DNA of 53,754 nt. Source: an uncultured Clostridia bacterium. Lineage in GTDB: Bacteria > Bacillota > Clostridia > Christensenellales > Aristaeellaceae. The translations under genes were made by a program, and so were the position numbers. The stretch is taken from contig CAKTZR010000020.1 of assembly GCA_934636105.1 (NCBI GenBank), forward strand, positions 1-53,754, given 5' to 3'. Shown here piece by piece: positions 8,003 through 15,770 of this stretch. Each line of letters starts with the position of its first letter. Position 1 is the first letter of the stretch. The notes beneath the pieces are model-generated. The model had not been told where the DNA came from. It did not search any database and saw nothing but the letters and a program-made list of their open reading frames with translations.

Positions 8003-8032
8003 TTGACAAAAGGGAGGACTTGCGGTTAAAAT
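8003..8032 (+). promoter_or_regulatory. sigma-A promoter of rplM-rpsI
   Basis: A perfect TTGACA (8003-8008), an 18-bp spacer and TAAAAT (8027-8032). It is divergent from the leuA promoter. Confidence 0.8.
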
Positions 8033-8039
8033 AGCCAAT

Positions 8040-8140
8040 GCGTATGTTCGACTGATTAGCCCCGGGAAAACTGCGCGCGCTTTAGCAGAGCGTCTGACCA
8101 GCGCGATGCACCTTAGATTCTGATTTTCAGGATAATGGAG
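8040..8140 (+). promoter_or_regulatory. structured rplM 5' leader (possible L13 leader)
   Basis: About 110 untranslated bases separate the promoter from rplM. They can fold with CGCGCT (8076-8081) against AGCGCG (8100-8105). Many Firmicutes carry an 'L13 leader' at this place through which L13 represses its own operon. I assign it by position, not by a sequence match. Confidence 0.35.
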
Positions 8141-8148
8141 GAATTCAC

Positions 8149-8583
8149 GTGAAAACGTTTATGGCAAATGCCCAGACCGTCGAGCGCAAGTGGTATGTTG
8201 TTGACGCCGACGGCATGACGCTCGGCCGCCTGGCCAGCCAGGTCGCCGCGATTCTGCGCGGCAAGAACAAGCCCACCTACACCCCCCACTGCGACACCGG
8301 CGATCATGTGATCGTCATCAACGCCGCGAAGGTGGTGCTGACCGGCAAGAAGCTCGATCAGAAGGTGTATTATCATCATTCCGGTTATGCCGGCGGTCTC
8401 AAGGAGACCAAGTACCGCAAGCTGATGGCTGAGAAGCCGGAGTTCGCTGTGAAGCACGCGATCCTCGGCATGATGCCCAAGGGCCCGCTGGGCCGTCAGA
8501 TGGCGCGCAAGCTGCGCGTGTACGCCGGCGCCGAGCATGAGCACGAGGCCCAGAAGCCGGAAGTGCTCGAGCTGGTTAAGTAA
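8149..8583 (+). CDS. rplM: 50S ribosomal protein L13
   Basis: A 144-residue protein of standard L13 length, with the family segments RKWYVVDADGMTLGRLASQVA near the N-terminus, GDHVIVINAAKV, and GMMPKGPLGRQM in the C-terminal part. L13 binds 23S rRNA early in 50S assembly. The start is a GTG placed after ATGGAGGAATTCAC; the next ATG is four codons in and lacks such spacing. It is first in an operon with rpsI 23 bases downstream, the usual pairing. Confidence 0.97.
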   Translation: MKTFMANAQTVERKWYVVDADGMTLGRLASQVAAILRGKNKPTYTPHCDTGDHVIVINAAKVVLTGKKLDQKVYYHHSGYAGGLKETKYRKLMAEKPEFAVKHAILGMMPKGPLGRQMARKLRVYAGAEHEHEAQKPEVLELVK

Positions 8584-8606
8584 TAGCAGGAAGGAGAGTT
8601 TGTAAC

Positions 8607-8999
8607 ATGGCACAGGTTCAGTATCAGGCGGTCGGCCGCCGCAAAAAGGCCATTGCTCGTGTTCGCCTCGTTCCGGGCGACGGCAAGGTGGTCATCAATG
8701 GCCGCGATATCGACAATTACTTTGGTCTGGAAACCCTGAAGATGACCGTTCGTCAGCCGCTGGCGCTCACCAATCTGGAGGGCCGCTATGATGTGCTGGT
8801 GAATGTGTACGGCGGCGGCCTTTCCGGCCAGGCCGGCGCGATTCGTCACGGCATTTCCCGTGCGCTCGTGAAGGCTGATCCGGAGCTCCGTCCGGCGGTG
8901 AAGAAGGCTGGCTTCCTCACGCGCGATCCGCGCATGAAGGAGCGCAAGAAGTACGGCCTCAAGGCTGCACGCCGCGCGCCGCAGTTCTCCAAGCGTTAA
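8607..8999 (+). CDS. rpsI: 30S ribosomal protein S9
   Basis: A 130-residue protein with the typical S9 start YQAVGRRKKAIARVRL, the central GGGLSGQAGAIRHGISRAL segment and the basic C-terminus ending QFSKR, whose last residues reach the P-site tRNA. The ATG follows GGAAGGAGAG. Codon use is strongly biased, as expected for a ribosomal protein. Confidence 0.97.
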   Translation: MAQVQYQAVGRRKKAIARVRLVPGDGKVVINGRDIDNYFGLETLKMTVRQPLALTNLEGRYDVLVNVYGGGLSGQAGAIRHGISRALVKADPELRPAVKKAGFLTRDPRMKERKKYGLKAARRAPQFSKR

Positions 9000-9030
9000 T
9001 TCGCTTAACGAGTCGAGGAGGCGAAGATAT

Positions 9031-9267
9031 ATGGCGATCCTTAACGGTATTGTCACCGTGCTGCTTGTGATCACCGCGCTGATCCTCATCGCGACCGTTC
9101 TGCTCCAGCCGGGCGAATCCAATGGCCTGGGTGCGATTGCGGGCGGCGCCGAAACGTTCTTTGGTAAGAACAAGGCGAAGTCGATGGAGGGTAAGCTCGC
9201 TCTGGCGACGAAGGTTTCCGCAGGTGTGTTTATCATTTGCGCGCTCATCGTTGCGATGATCGGCTAA
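9031..9267 (+). CDS. secG: preprotein translocase subunit SecG
   Basis: A 78-residue protein with two membrane helices (about residues 3-24 and 55-77) and the SecG loop LLQPGESNGLGAIAGGAETFFGKNKA. SecG joins SecYE and assists SecA-driven export. GAGGAGGCG precedes the ATG. The 31-base gap after rpsI suggests readthrough from the ribosomal operon. secG followed by rnr is a common order, but here a terminator lies between them. Confidence 0.93.
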   Translation: MAILNGIVTVLLVITALILIATVLLQPGESNGLGAIAGGAETFFGKNKAKSMEGKLALATKVSAGVFIICALIVAMIG

Positions 9268-9276
9268 GTGAAAGCG

Positions 9277-9311
9277 AAAGAGGCTGAAGCAGATGCTTTG
9301 GCCTCTTTTTT
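9277..9311 (+). terminator. intrinsic terminator after secG
   Basis: AAAGAGGC (9277-9284) pairs with GCCTCTTT (9301-9308), with inner AAGC/GCTT, followed by a T run. Confidence 0.85.
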
Positions 9312-9383
9312 AAAGTTTGAACGATTTTTGATGTTTGATTTGCGACTGAAACAGGCAAGATATAGCAGGAGAGAAACAGAATT

Positions 9384-11426
9384 ATGAAAAGCGACACACG
9401 CTACTCAAACCGCAGGCCGGGGACAAGAACAGAGCGCCCCGCGCGGGATATGCGCACCCAGCGCACACAAAAGGAACAGACGGTGCAGCTGACCGTTCGC
9501 GGCATGGCCAGAGGAGCAATCCGCATGGAAGCCGAGGACGGCACCATATATACCTGCGCCAAGGAGAACGCGCGCGGCGCGCTTTTTGGGGATACGGTTC
9601 TGGCCGAACGCATTGGCCGCGACCGCGTGGTTGTCGCCAAGGTGCTGACGCATGCGCATGAGAATATCATGGGCGTGCTGCGCGTACACGACGGTGTGCG
9701 TGTGATTCAGCCGCTGGAACGCCGTCTGCCTGCTGAAATTGCCGTGGGAAACCTGCATGCGGAAGCGGAAGACGGCGAAATTGTCCGCACGCATGTAACC
9801 CGTTGGGAAGACGAGGGCGGCCTGTGCGTCAGTGTCGAGGAACGAATCGGCAGTTTTGAGCAATCCACCTATGCGCTTGATGCGCTGGTGATGAGCATGC
9901 ACCTGCGCACGGATTTCCCGGAGGACGTGCTTCAAGAGGCCGATGCGTGCCGCCCGGCTGATTTGGCGGACGATCCGACGCGCGAGGATATGCGCTATCT
10001 GCTGTCCTTCACCATTGACGGGCGCGATGCGAAGGACTTTGACGACTCCGTGAGCCTTGAGCCATTGGAAAACGGCAATGTCCGTCTCGGCGTACACATT
10101 GCGGATGTCGGCCATTACGTTAAGCCGGGTACGGCGCTGGATCGCGAAGCATTTGCCCGCGGTACGAGCGTCTATCTGCCGGGGCGCGTGCTGCCGATGC
10201 TGCCGGAGCAGCTGTGCAACGGCGTTTGCTCTCTGCGTCCGAACGAGGATAAATTCACCATGACTGCACTGATGGAAATCGACGACGCGGGCCGCATTGT
10301 TGACGAGCGCATCGCCCGAACCATCACTCGCAGCAAGGCTCGCCTTGTATACGACGATGTGAACGCGCTGTTCAACGGCAGCGAGCAGCAGGAAGCCGCG
10401 ATGGCTCCCGTGGCGAATGCACTTCGCCAAATGCGCGTGCTGGCCGGAAAGCTGCGCGCGCGCAGGCAGGCGCAGGGCTGCATCGATTTTGAAATCGAAG
10501 AACCGAATTTTGTGCTCGATGAAAACGGCGAACCGGTGGAAATCATCACCCGCGAGCGCGGCGAAGCCGAAATGATGATTGAGGATTTCATGCTGGCTGC
10601 AAATGAATGCGTGGCGCGCTTTGCCCGTGAAAACCGTCTGCCGCTGCTCTACCGCGTGCATGAAAAGCCGGATGCGGAAAAGCTGGCGATGTTTGCGGAT
10701 TTTCTCGACGGTATCGGCGTGAGCGCGAAGAATATCCGCCACGACGCCGCGCCGGGCGATATCCGTGCGATTCTGGAAAAGACGAAGGACAGGCCGGAGT
10801 ATTCCGTCATCACCGCGCTGGCGCTGCGCAGCATGCAGAAGGCGCGCTACGACGTTGCGCCGCTGGGGCATTACGGCCTTGCGATGGCGGATTACTGCCA
10901 CTTCACTTCGCCGATTCGCCGTTATCCGGATCTGGTGGTCAGCCGCGCGCTGACGGCCAAGCTGACGGGTCAGCCGATCCCGATGATGGGCGAGGAGCTG
11001 GCCGATGCGGCTGTTCGCTCCAGCGAACGGGAGCGCGCCGCGATTGACGCAGAGCGCGCCGCCGATAAGCTGATGATGGCCCGCCTGATGGCGCACCATG
11101 TCGGCGAGGATTACGACGGAACGATCAACGGCGTGAGCGAATACGGCATGTATATCACGCTCTCCAACGGCGCGGAAGGTTTTGTGCCCGTGCGCACGCT
11201 GGAAGATTGGTTCGGCTTTGACGAGCGCCGCATGCTGCTTCGCGGTGAGCGCACCGGCACGGTGTTTTCGCTCGGCCAGCCTGTGCGCGTGAAGGTGCAG
11301 AACGTCGAATTGACCCAATGCAACATCGATCTGACGCTGCTCACACCGCTCAAGGGGCGCACGGCAGGCGGCCAAACCTCCGAAAGAAAGCGCGAACGCG
11401 ACCGTATGCGCGGCTTTAATCGATAA
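9384..11426 (+). CDS. rnr: ribonuclease R
   Basis: A 680-residue RNase II/R family 3'-5' exoribonuclease. A short basic N-terminus precedes cold-shock-type RNA-binding domains (about residues 35-200). The RNB catalytic domain follows, with TIDGRDAKDFDDSVS (about 209-223), whose aspartates hold the metal ions, and HFTSPIRRYPDLVVSRAL. A C-terminal S1 domain (GTINGVSEYGMYITLSNGAEGFV) and a short basic tail end the protein. RNase R degrades structured RNA and works with tmRNA. The N-terminal helix-turn-helix of many RNase R proteins is missing, and it is shorter than the Bacillus enzyme (about 780). smpB, often next, is not in this window. Confidence 0.94.
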   Translation: MKSDTRYSNRRPGTRTERPARDMRTQRTQKEQTVQLTVRGMARGAIRMEAEDGTIYTCAKENARGALFGDTVLAERIGRDRVVVAKVLTHAHENIMGVLRVHDGVRVIQPLERRLPAEIAVGNLHAEAEDGEIVRTHVTRWEDEGGLCVSVEERIGSFEQSTYALDALVMSMHLRTDFPEDVLQEADACRPADLADDPTREDMRYLLSFTIDGRDAKDFDDSVSLEPLENGNVRLGVHIADVGHYVKPGTALDREAFARGTSVYLPGRVLPMLPEQLCNGVCSLRPNEDKFTMTALMEIDDAGRIVDERIARTITRSKARLVYDDVNALFNGSEQQEAAMAPVANALRQMRVLAGKLRARRQAQGCIDFEIEEPNFVLDENGEPVEIITRERGEAEMMIEDFMLAANECVARFARENRLPLLYRVHEKPDAEKLAMFADFLDGIGVSAKNIRHDAAPGDIRAILEKTKDRPEYSVITALALRSMQKARYDVAPLGHYGLAMADYCHFTSPIRRYPDLVVSRALTAKLTGQPIPMMGEELADAAVRSSERERAAIDAERAADKLMMARLMAHHVGEDYDGTINGVSEYGMYITLSNGAEGFVPVRTLEDWFGFDERRMLLRGERTGTVFSLGQPVRVKVQNVELTQCNIDLTLLTPLKGRTAGGQTSERKRERDRMRGFNR

Positions 11427-11434
11427 AAGCGAGG

Positions 11435-11464
11435 TTGCCATTTGGATGGGCGGCGTGGTATAAT
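11435..11464 (+). promoter_or_regulatory. sigma-A promoter of gpsA
   Basis: TTGCCA (11435-11440), an 18-bp spacer and a perfect TATAAT (11459-11464), placed just after the rnr stop. Confidence 0.7.
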
Positions 11465-11497
11465 CCATATACGATGGAATTGAAAGGAACAGTTCTC

Positions 11498-12460
11498 ATG
11501 AAGGCAACAGTCATCGGATGTGGGCGATGGGGCTCGTTCATCGCGTGGTATCTGCGCAAAATCGGCCATGAAGTGACGCTGTACGGTCGGGAAGGCTCGA
11601 AGCATATCGAGCAGTTTCGACGGACGCGTACCAACGGCTTGGTGACGCTGGAAGACGACGTGCGCATCACGACGGATTTGCGGGAAGCGCTTCAGAGCGA
11701 CCTCATCTGCATTTCCATTCGTTCACAAAATCTGTCTGATTTGATGCAAAACATCACCGCCCAAAATGTAGAGGGCAAAACCTTTGCGCTGTGCATGAAG
11801 GGCATCGAAGTGACCACGCTTCGGCGGCTTTCCGAAATTGCGGAGGAAGCTGTCGGCGAGAACAACGACGTCGCCGTGTGGCTTGGGCCGGGCCATGTGC
11901 AGGAATTTTGTTCCGGCGTGCCCAACTGCATGGTCATCGATTCGCGCAGCGAAGCGGTGAAGGAACGGCTCATTTCGTGGCTTTCCGGCGGTTTGATCCG
12001 CTTCTATTATGGAACGGATTTGATCGGCAACGAAGTCGGCGCGGCGGCGAAAAATGTGATCGGTATCGCGGCGGGCATGCTGGATGGCATGGGGCTTTCT
12101 TCGCTCAAAGGCGCGCTGATGAGCCGCGGCACGCGGGAGATTTCCCGGCTGATTGCGGCGATGGGCGGCAACGGCTTTTCCGCTTACGGCCTGTGCCATC
12201 TGGGCGATTATGAAGCAACCGTATTTTCACAGTACAGCCACAACCGCCGCTTCGGTGAGCTGTTTGTGCGCGGCGAACCGTACACGGAGCTGGCCGAGGG
12301 TTATGACACGGTGAAGGCGCTCTGCGCGCTGGCGGACAAGTACGAGGTAGACCTGCCGATCTGCCGCGCGGTTTACGCTGTGCTCTATGACGGCGCGCAG
12401 CCGAAAGAGCAGATGAATCAGCTGTTTATGCGGAGTCTCAAACGGGAATTCGACAGCTGA
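11498..12460 (+). CDS. gpsA: glycerol-3-phosphate dehydrogenase (NAD(P)+)
   Basis: A 320-residue enzyme that reduces dihydroxyacetone phosphate to sn-glycerol-3-phosphate, the backbone for phospholipids. The N-terminal Rossmann motif is VIGCGRWGSFIAWYL. The C-terminal helical domain has GNEVGAAAKNVIGIAAGMLDG, whose lysine is catalytic in this family, and the MSRGTREISRL segment. The ATG at 11498 follows GAAAGGAAC. An in-frame ATG lies eight codons upstream, but the Rossmann strand begins only after 11498. It has its own promoter. Confidence 0.93.
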   Translation: MKATVIGCGRWGSFIAWYLRKIGHEVTLYGREGSKHIEQFRRTRTNGLVTLEDDVRITTDLREALQSDLICISIRSQNLSDLMQNITAQNVEGKTFALCMKGIEVTTLRRLSEIAEEAVGENNDVAVWLGPGHVQEFCSGVPNCMVIDSRSEAVKERLISWLSGGLIRFYYGTDLIGNEVGAAAKNVIGIAAGMLDGMGLSSLKGALMSRGTREISRLIAAMGGNGFSAYGLCHLGDYEATVFSQYSHNRRFGELFVRGEPYTELAEGYDTVKALCALADKYEVDLPICRAVYAVLYDGAQPKEQMNQLFMRSLKREFDS

Positions 12461-12550
12461 AAAGGTGAACAAAAAACCGGAAAGCGTTTTGCACTGTCCG
12501 GGAACATCGTTAGAAACCAGCGAAAAACGCCGGTTGTGCGCAACTTTCCC

Positions 12551-12579
12551 TTGCACAAGGCGCGTAATGCTGATATACT
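12551..12579 (+). promoter_or_regulatory. sigma-A promoter of rex, with flanking inverted repeat
   Basis: TTGCAC (12551-12556), a 17-bp spacer and TATACT (12574-12579). TTGTGC (12534-12539) and GCACAA (12553-12558) form an inverted repeat over the -35. The half-sites resemble those of Rex, but the 25-bp span is too long for a standard Rex box. Confidence 0.65.
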
Positions 12580-12629
12580 TGACAATAGGAGTTTGTGTTT
12601 TTTTGATTGCTTTGGAGAGGTGAGTACAT

Positions 12630-13310
12630 ATGGCTTACAAATCAAGGGTTTCCGACGCGGTGGTGCGCAGGCTTCCCATGTATTATCGTCATCTGCGCGA
12701 GCTTGAAAAGGCAGGCGTTGTGCGCATTTCTTCCCAGGAACTGGGCGAACGCATGAACCTGACGGCTTCGCAGATTCGGCAGGATATCAACTGCTTCGGC
12801 GGCTTTGGTCAGCAGGGCTACGGCTATCATGTGGCCAATTTGAAGGAGAGAATCGGCGAGATTCTTGGCTTGAATCACGAGTATCATGTCATTATCATCG
12901 GCGCGGGCAACATCGGCCGCGCTGTGGCGAATTACACCGGTTTTGCGAAGGAAGGCTTCAACGTGCAGGCAATGTTTGACGTATCGCCTGCGCTGGTCGG
13001 CATCGATGTGCACGGCATTCTCGTGCAGCCGATGGAGAAGCTCGACGCATGGATGGCGGCGCACAAGGTGGATATCGCGGTGCTGGCCGTTCCGTCCGCG
13101 CATGCGCAGGCGACCTGCGACGTGCTGGTTCGCGGCGGCGTTCGCGCGATTTGGAATTTTGCGCCGGTCGATTTGGTGCTGCCGGAGGGCGTAGCCGTCA
13201 ATAACGTGCATCTGTCCGACAGCCTGCACATCCTTTCCTATCGCATGAACGAGAAGGAACTGTTTGCCGCTATCGACGCTGGTAAGCAGCAGCGCGATTC
13301 ATCAATCTAA
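12630..13310 (+). CDS. rex: redox-sensing transcriptional repressor Rex
   Basis: A 226-residue protein with an N-terminal winged helix (SSQELGERMNLTASQIRQDINCFGGFGQQGYGY, given here as the region of residues 35-66) and a Rossmann domain with VIIIGAGNIGRAVANY (about 88-103). Rex binds DNA when the NADH/NAD+ ratio is low and represses fermentation and respiration genes. The DxS-like FDVSPALVG follows the second strand. An NLHLSD-like segment near the C-terminus (NNVHLSDSLHILSYRM) supports a full-length gene. vanW-like and tetR genes follow closely. Confidence 0.94.
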   Translation: MAYKSRVSDAVVRRLPMYYRHLRELEKAGVVRISSQELGERMNLTASQIRQDINCFGGFGQQGYGYHVANLKERIGEILGLNHEYHVIIIGAGNIGRAVANYTGFAKEGFNVQAMFDVSPALVGIDVHGILVQPMEKLDAWMAAHKVDIAVLAVPSAHAQATCDVLVRGGVRAIWNFAPVDLVLPEGVAVNNVHLSDSLHILSYRMNEKELFAAIDAGKQQRDSSI

Positions 13311-13326
13311 AAGGAGAAACGCTTTT

Positions 13327-14769
13327 ATGGCTTTTGATCCGCACACCAAAGAGGAAAGAAAGCTGTTCCCGTTTTGGACGCTGATCGTTCTGGCAGGGTG
13401 TGCGGCCCTGTGGGTCTTCGGCGCGAAAATTTATCAGGAAAGCATGGCGGCATATCAATCATATGCCGCCATCACTCAAAATGTGGCGCAAAACACCTAT
13501 TATCCGGGTGTAACTGTGGATGGAATCGATCTGGGCGGCATGACCCGCGAGGAAGCGGGCGCGCTGTTCGGCGGCAGACAGCAGGAGACGAGCAGTGCGT
13601 TTTCGCTCGTCGTGCAATCCGGCGAGCGGAAATGGCGCATCACCTCCGACGAGGTGCCGATGACCTTCGATGCGCAGACCGTGCTGGACGCAGCCTATAA
13701 CGTCGGTCGATACGGCACGCTGGAGGAGCGCATGGCGGCGATTGATGACGCGGCCAAGAACGGCGTATCGTTTACGACGGGCTTTTCGTATGACCGCACG
13801 GCGATTGACAAGCTCGTGGATATCATCGCGGACAGCCTTGAGTACGACGCGACGGACGCGGCGCTCGCAGCCTTTGACGTGCAGACGCGCACCTTTACGT
13901 TTTCGGACGCCAAGCCCGGCTATCGGGTGAATCGAACGGCGCTTCAGGAGGAAATTCTCGCGGCGCTGGATGAAGGCGCGTATGACCGCGTGATTACCCC
14001 GAAGGGCGAAAGCGTCGAACCGACTGTGACGAAAGATCAGCTTGTCGGGCAGTTTGGCTTGGTGTCTTCGTTCACGACGACGACGACCAAGGATAAGGAT
14101 CGCAACAATAACATCGAGATTTCGGCTGCGGCGCTCAACGGACGCATGGTCAAACCGGGGGATACGATGTCCTTCAACGACTGCACCGGTCAGCGTACAG
14201 GCGAAAAGGGTTACCGCGAAGCGGGCGCAATCGCGGGTGGCGTGCTGGTGGATGACACGGGCGGCGGCGTGTGCCAAACGTCCTCCACGCTGTTTAATGC
14301 CGTCGTGCGGGCGGATCTTGAAATCGTCAAGCGCAGCGCGCACAGTTGGCCGTCCTCCTATGTCAATAAGGGCGAGGATGCGACCGTCAACTGGCCATCG
14401 CTGGATTTTGTCTTCCGCAACAATGGGGATTATCCGGTGTTTGTCATCGCGTGGTATGAAAACCAGACGGTGACGGTGCAGATTTACGGCAAGCTGCTGC
14501 CGAACGGCCAAACGATCGACTTGGAATCCGAGGTCATCAAGACGATCAAGCCGGATGACGCGGTGCTCTACACGCTGGATACGTCTCTGCCGGTTGGCAC
14601 GCGCAAGGCCGGGCGCAAGAAGCGTACGGGCTACGTGGTGGATACCTACAAGGTCTATAAAGACGCAAGCGGAAACGTAACGGAACGCAAGAAGCTCTGG
14701 ACGACGACCTACCGCGCCATGCAGGATGAAATTCTGTATAACGACGGTTCAGGCTCGTCGAAGGAATAA
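13327..14769 (+). CDS. VanW family protein with peptidoglycan-binding-like domain
   Basis: A 480-residue membrane-anchored protein. One hydrophobic segment (about residues 17-36) is followed by a PG_binding_4-type region that begins TYYPGVTVDGIDLGGMTREEA, then a C-terminal VanW domain with MSFNDCTGQRTGEKGYREA and GGGVCQTSSTLFNAVVRADL. The role of VanW in glycopeptide-resistance clusters is unknown; chromosomal homologues are common in Clostridia and are not resistance genes by themselves. The ATG at 13327 follows AAAGGAGAAA and lies 16 bases after rex, so it is probably in the rex transcript. The domains suggest a cell-wall role. Confidence 0.85.
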   Translation: MAFDPHTKEERKLFPFWTLIVLAGCAALWVFGAKIYQESMAAYQSYAAITQNVAQNTYYPGVTVDGIDLGGMTREEAGALFGGRQQETSSAFSLVVQSGERKWRITSDEVPMTFDAQTVLDAAYNVGRYGTLEERMAAIDDAAKNGVSFTTGFSYDRTAIDKLVDIIADSLEYDATDAALAAFDVQTRTFTFSDAKPGYRVNRTALQEEILAALDEGAYDRVITPKGESVEPTVTKDQLVGQFGLVSSFTTTTTKDKDRNNNIEISAAALNGRMVKPGDTMSFNDCTGQRTGEKGYREAGAIAGGVLVDDTGGGVCQTSSTLFNAVVRADLEIVKRSAHSWPSSYVNKGEDATVNWPSLDFVFRNNGDYPVFVIAWYENQTVTVQIYGKLLPNGQTIDLESEVIKTIKPDDAVLYTLDTSLPVGTRKAGRKKRTGYVVDTYKVYKDASGNVTERKKLWTTTYRAMQDEILYNDGSGSSKE

Positions 14770-14797
14770 GAAACCAAAGCGAACGGGAGGAATGGAC

Positions 14798-15514
14798 TTG
14801 AAGAAGGGGGATGCGCGGCGCAGCGAGCTGTTGGCTGCGAGCGAAAAGCTGTTCTATACGAAGGGCTATGAAAACACCTCCGTTCAGGACATTCTGGATG
14901 CAGTTGGCTTTTCCAAAGGCGGGTTTTATCATCATTTTGACAGTAAGCTGGCTGTGCTGGAAGCTATTTGCCAGCAGCGGGCGGAGGAGACTTGTCAAAG
15001 CGCGATGCAGGCGGCCGCCCGGCCGAATCTGACCGCCTGCGAAAAGCTCAACGTGCTGCTGGCTTCGTCTACGCTGTGGCAGAGCGATAATCCCGGCTTT
15101 GTGATGCTGCTGATTCAGGCGGCGTATTGCGAAAACGGCGCGCTGATGCGAGAAAAGATGAAGGCCTGCCAGCTTTCCGGCATGCAGGCAGTGCTGGAGG
15201 GCGTGCTGCGCGAGGGCGTTGAAAGCGGCGAGTTCTTCGTAGAGGATGCAGAAACGACAGCGGGACTGGTGCTCCGGCTGTATATGCAGTTTGCGGACGA
15301 GATTGCTTTTCTGCTGGCGAATGAGGAAAACGAGCTTTCGCTCTGCGAAAAGGCGATTGCCAAAATGCGGGCGTATCGCACTGCCATTGAACGGCTGCTG
15401 CTTGCGCCGTTCGGCTCGATTGTACTCATCGAAACCAGAGATTTGCAGGTGCTCGTGCAGCGTATTTTTAAAGAGCGCCTGCGCAAACGGGCGGATCAGC
15501 TTTTGCATGCGTAA
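14798..15514 (+). CDS. TetR/AcrR family transcriptional regulator
   Basis: A 238-residue protein with an N-terminal TetR helix-turn-helix (ENTSVQDILDAVGFSKGGFYHHFDSK, about residues 25-50) and an all-helical C-terminal ligand/dimer domain that matches no known ligand class. GGGAGG (14785-14790) sits 7 bases before the TTG at 14798, while the in-frame ATG at 14792 is only one base from it, so the TTG is preferred. It lies 28 bases after the VanW-like gene. No efflux pump or obvious target is adjacent, so its regulon is unknown. Confidence 0.87.
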   Translation: MKKGDARRSELLAASEKLFYTKGYENTSVQDILDAVGFSKGGFYHHFDSKLAVLEAICQQRAEETCQSAMQAAARPNLTACEKLNVLLASSTLWQSDNPGFVMLLIQAAYCENGALMREKMKACQLSGMQAVLEGVLREGVESGEFFVEDAETTAGLVLRLYMQFADEIAFLLANEENELSLCEKAIAKMRAYRTAIERLLLAPFGSIVLIETRDLQVLVQRIFKERLRKRADQLLHA

Positions 15515-15535
15515 ACGGGCTTCGGCCCGTTTTTT
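15515..15535 (+). terminator. intrinsic terminator after tetR
   Basis: ACGGGC-TTCG-GCCCGT, a stable UUCG tetraloop hairpin, followed by six T residues. Confidence 0.9.
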
Positions 15536-15651
15536 GCTTTGCAGGAAATTGCAGCCAACCTGCCACGCGCAGAAGCTTGAGTTTTCACGAACTTTGGCGG
15601 AAGCGAGAACGGCCTCGGTCCGCGGAAGATTGAACGGGCAAACGGCAAAAG

Positions 15652-15680
15652 TTGACAAATGGAAAGCTTTGGTTCATAAT
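15652..15680 (+). promoter_or_regulatory. sigma-A promoter of glmM
   Basis: TTGACA (15652-15657), a 17-bp spacer and CATAAT (15675-15680). It leaves an 80-90 base leader before glmM in which I see no riboswitch. Confidence 0.7.
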
Positions 15681-15770
15681 AGAGACGTTGGTTGGTTCAT
15701 AGAATTTCATCAGATCGAAAAAAATTGGATTTATTTGTTCGGCCTGCATGGCTGGGAAAGGTGCAGCTTT

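Noticed and set aside
9405..11468. A 687-codon frame on the minus strand opposite rnr
   Set aside because: The plus-strand rnr has complete family motifs. The mirror frame has no start signal.
13327..14769. VanW-like gene as a sign of a vancomycin-resistance cluster
   Set aside because: No vanA/B/H/X/R/S-like genes are nearby, and chromosomal VanW-domain proteins are common in Clostridia.
15681..15770. A glmS-type ribozyme or riboswitch in the glmM leader
   Set aside because: No matching core is seen. The leader is short and shows no strong hairpins.
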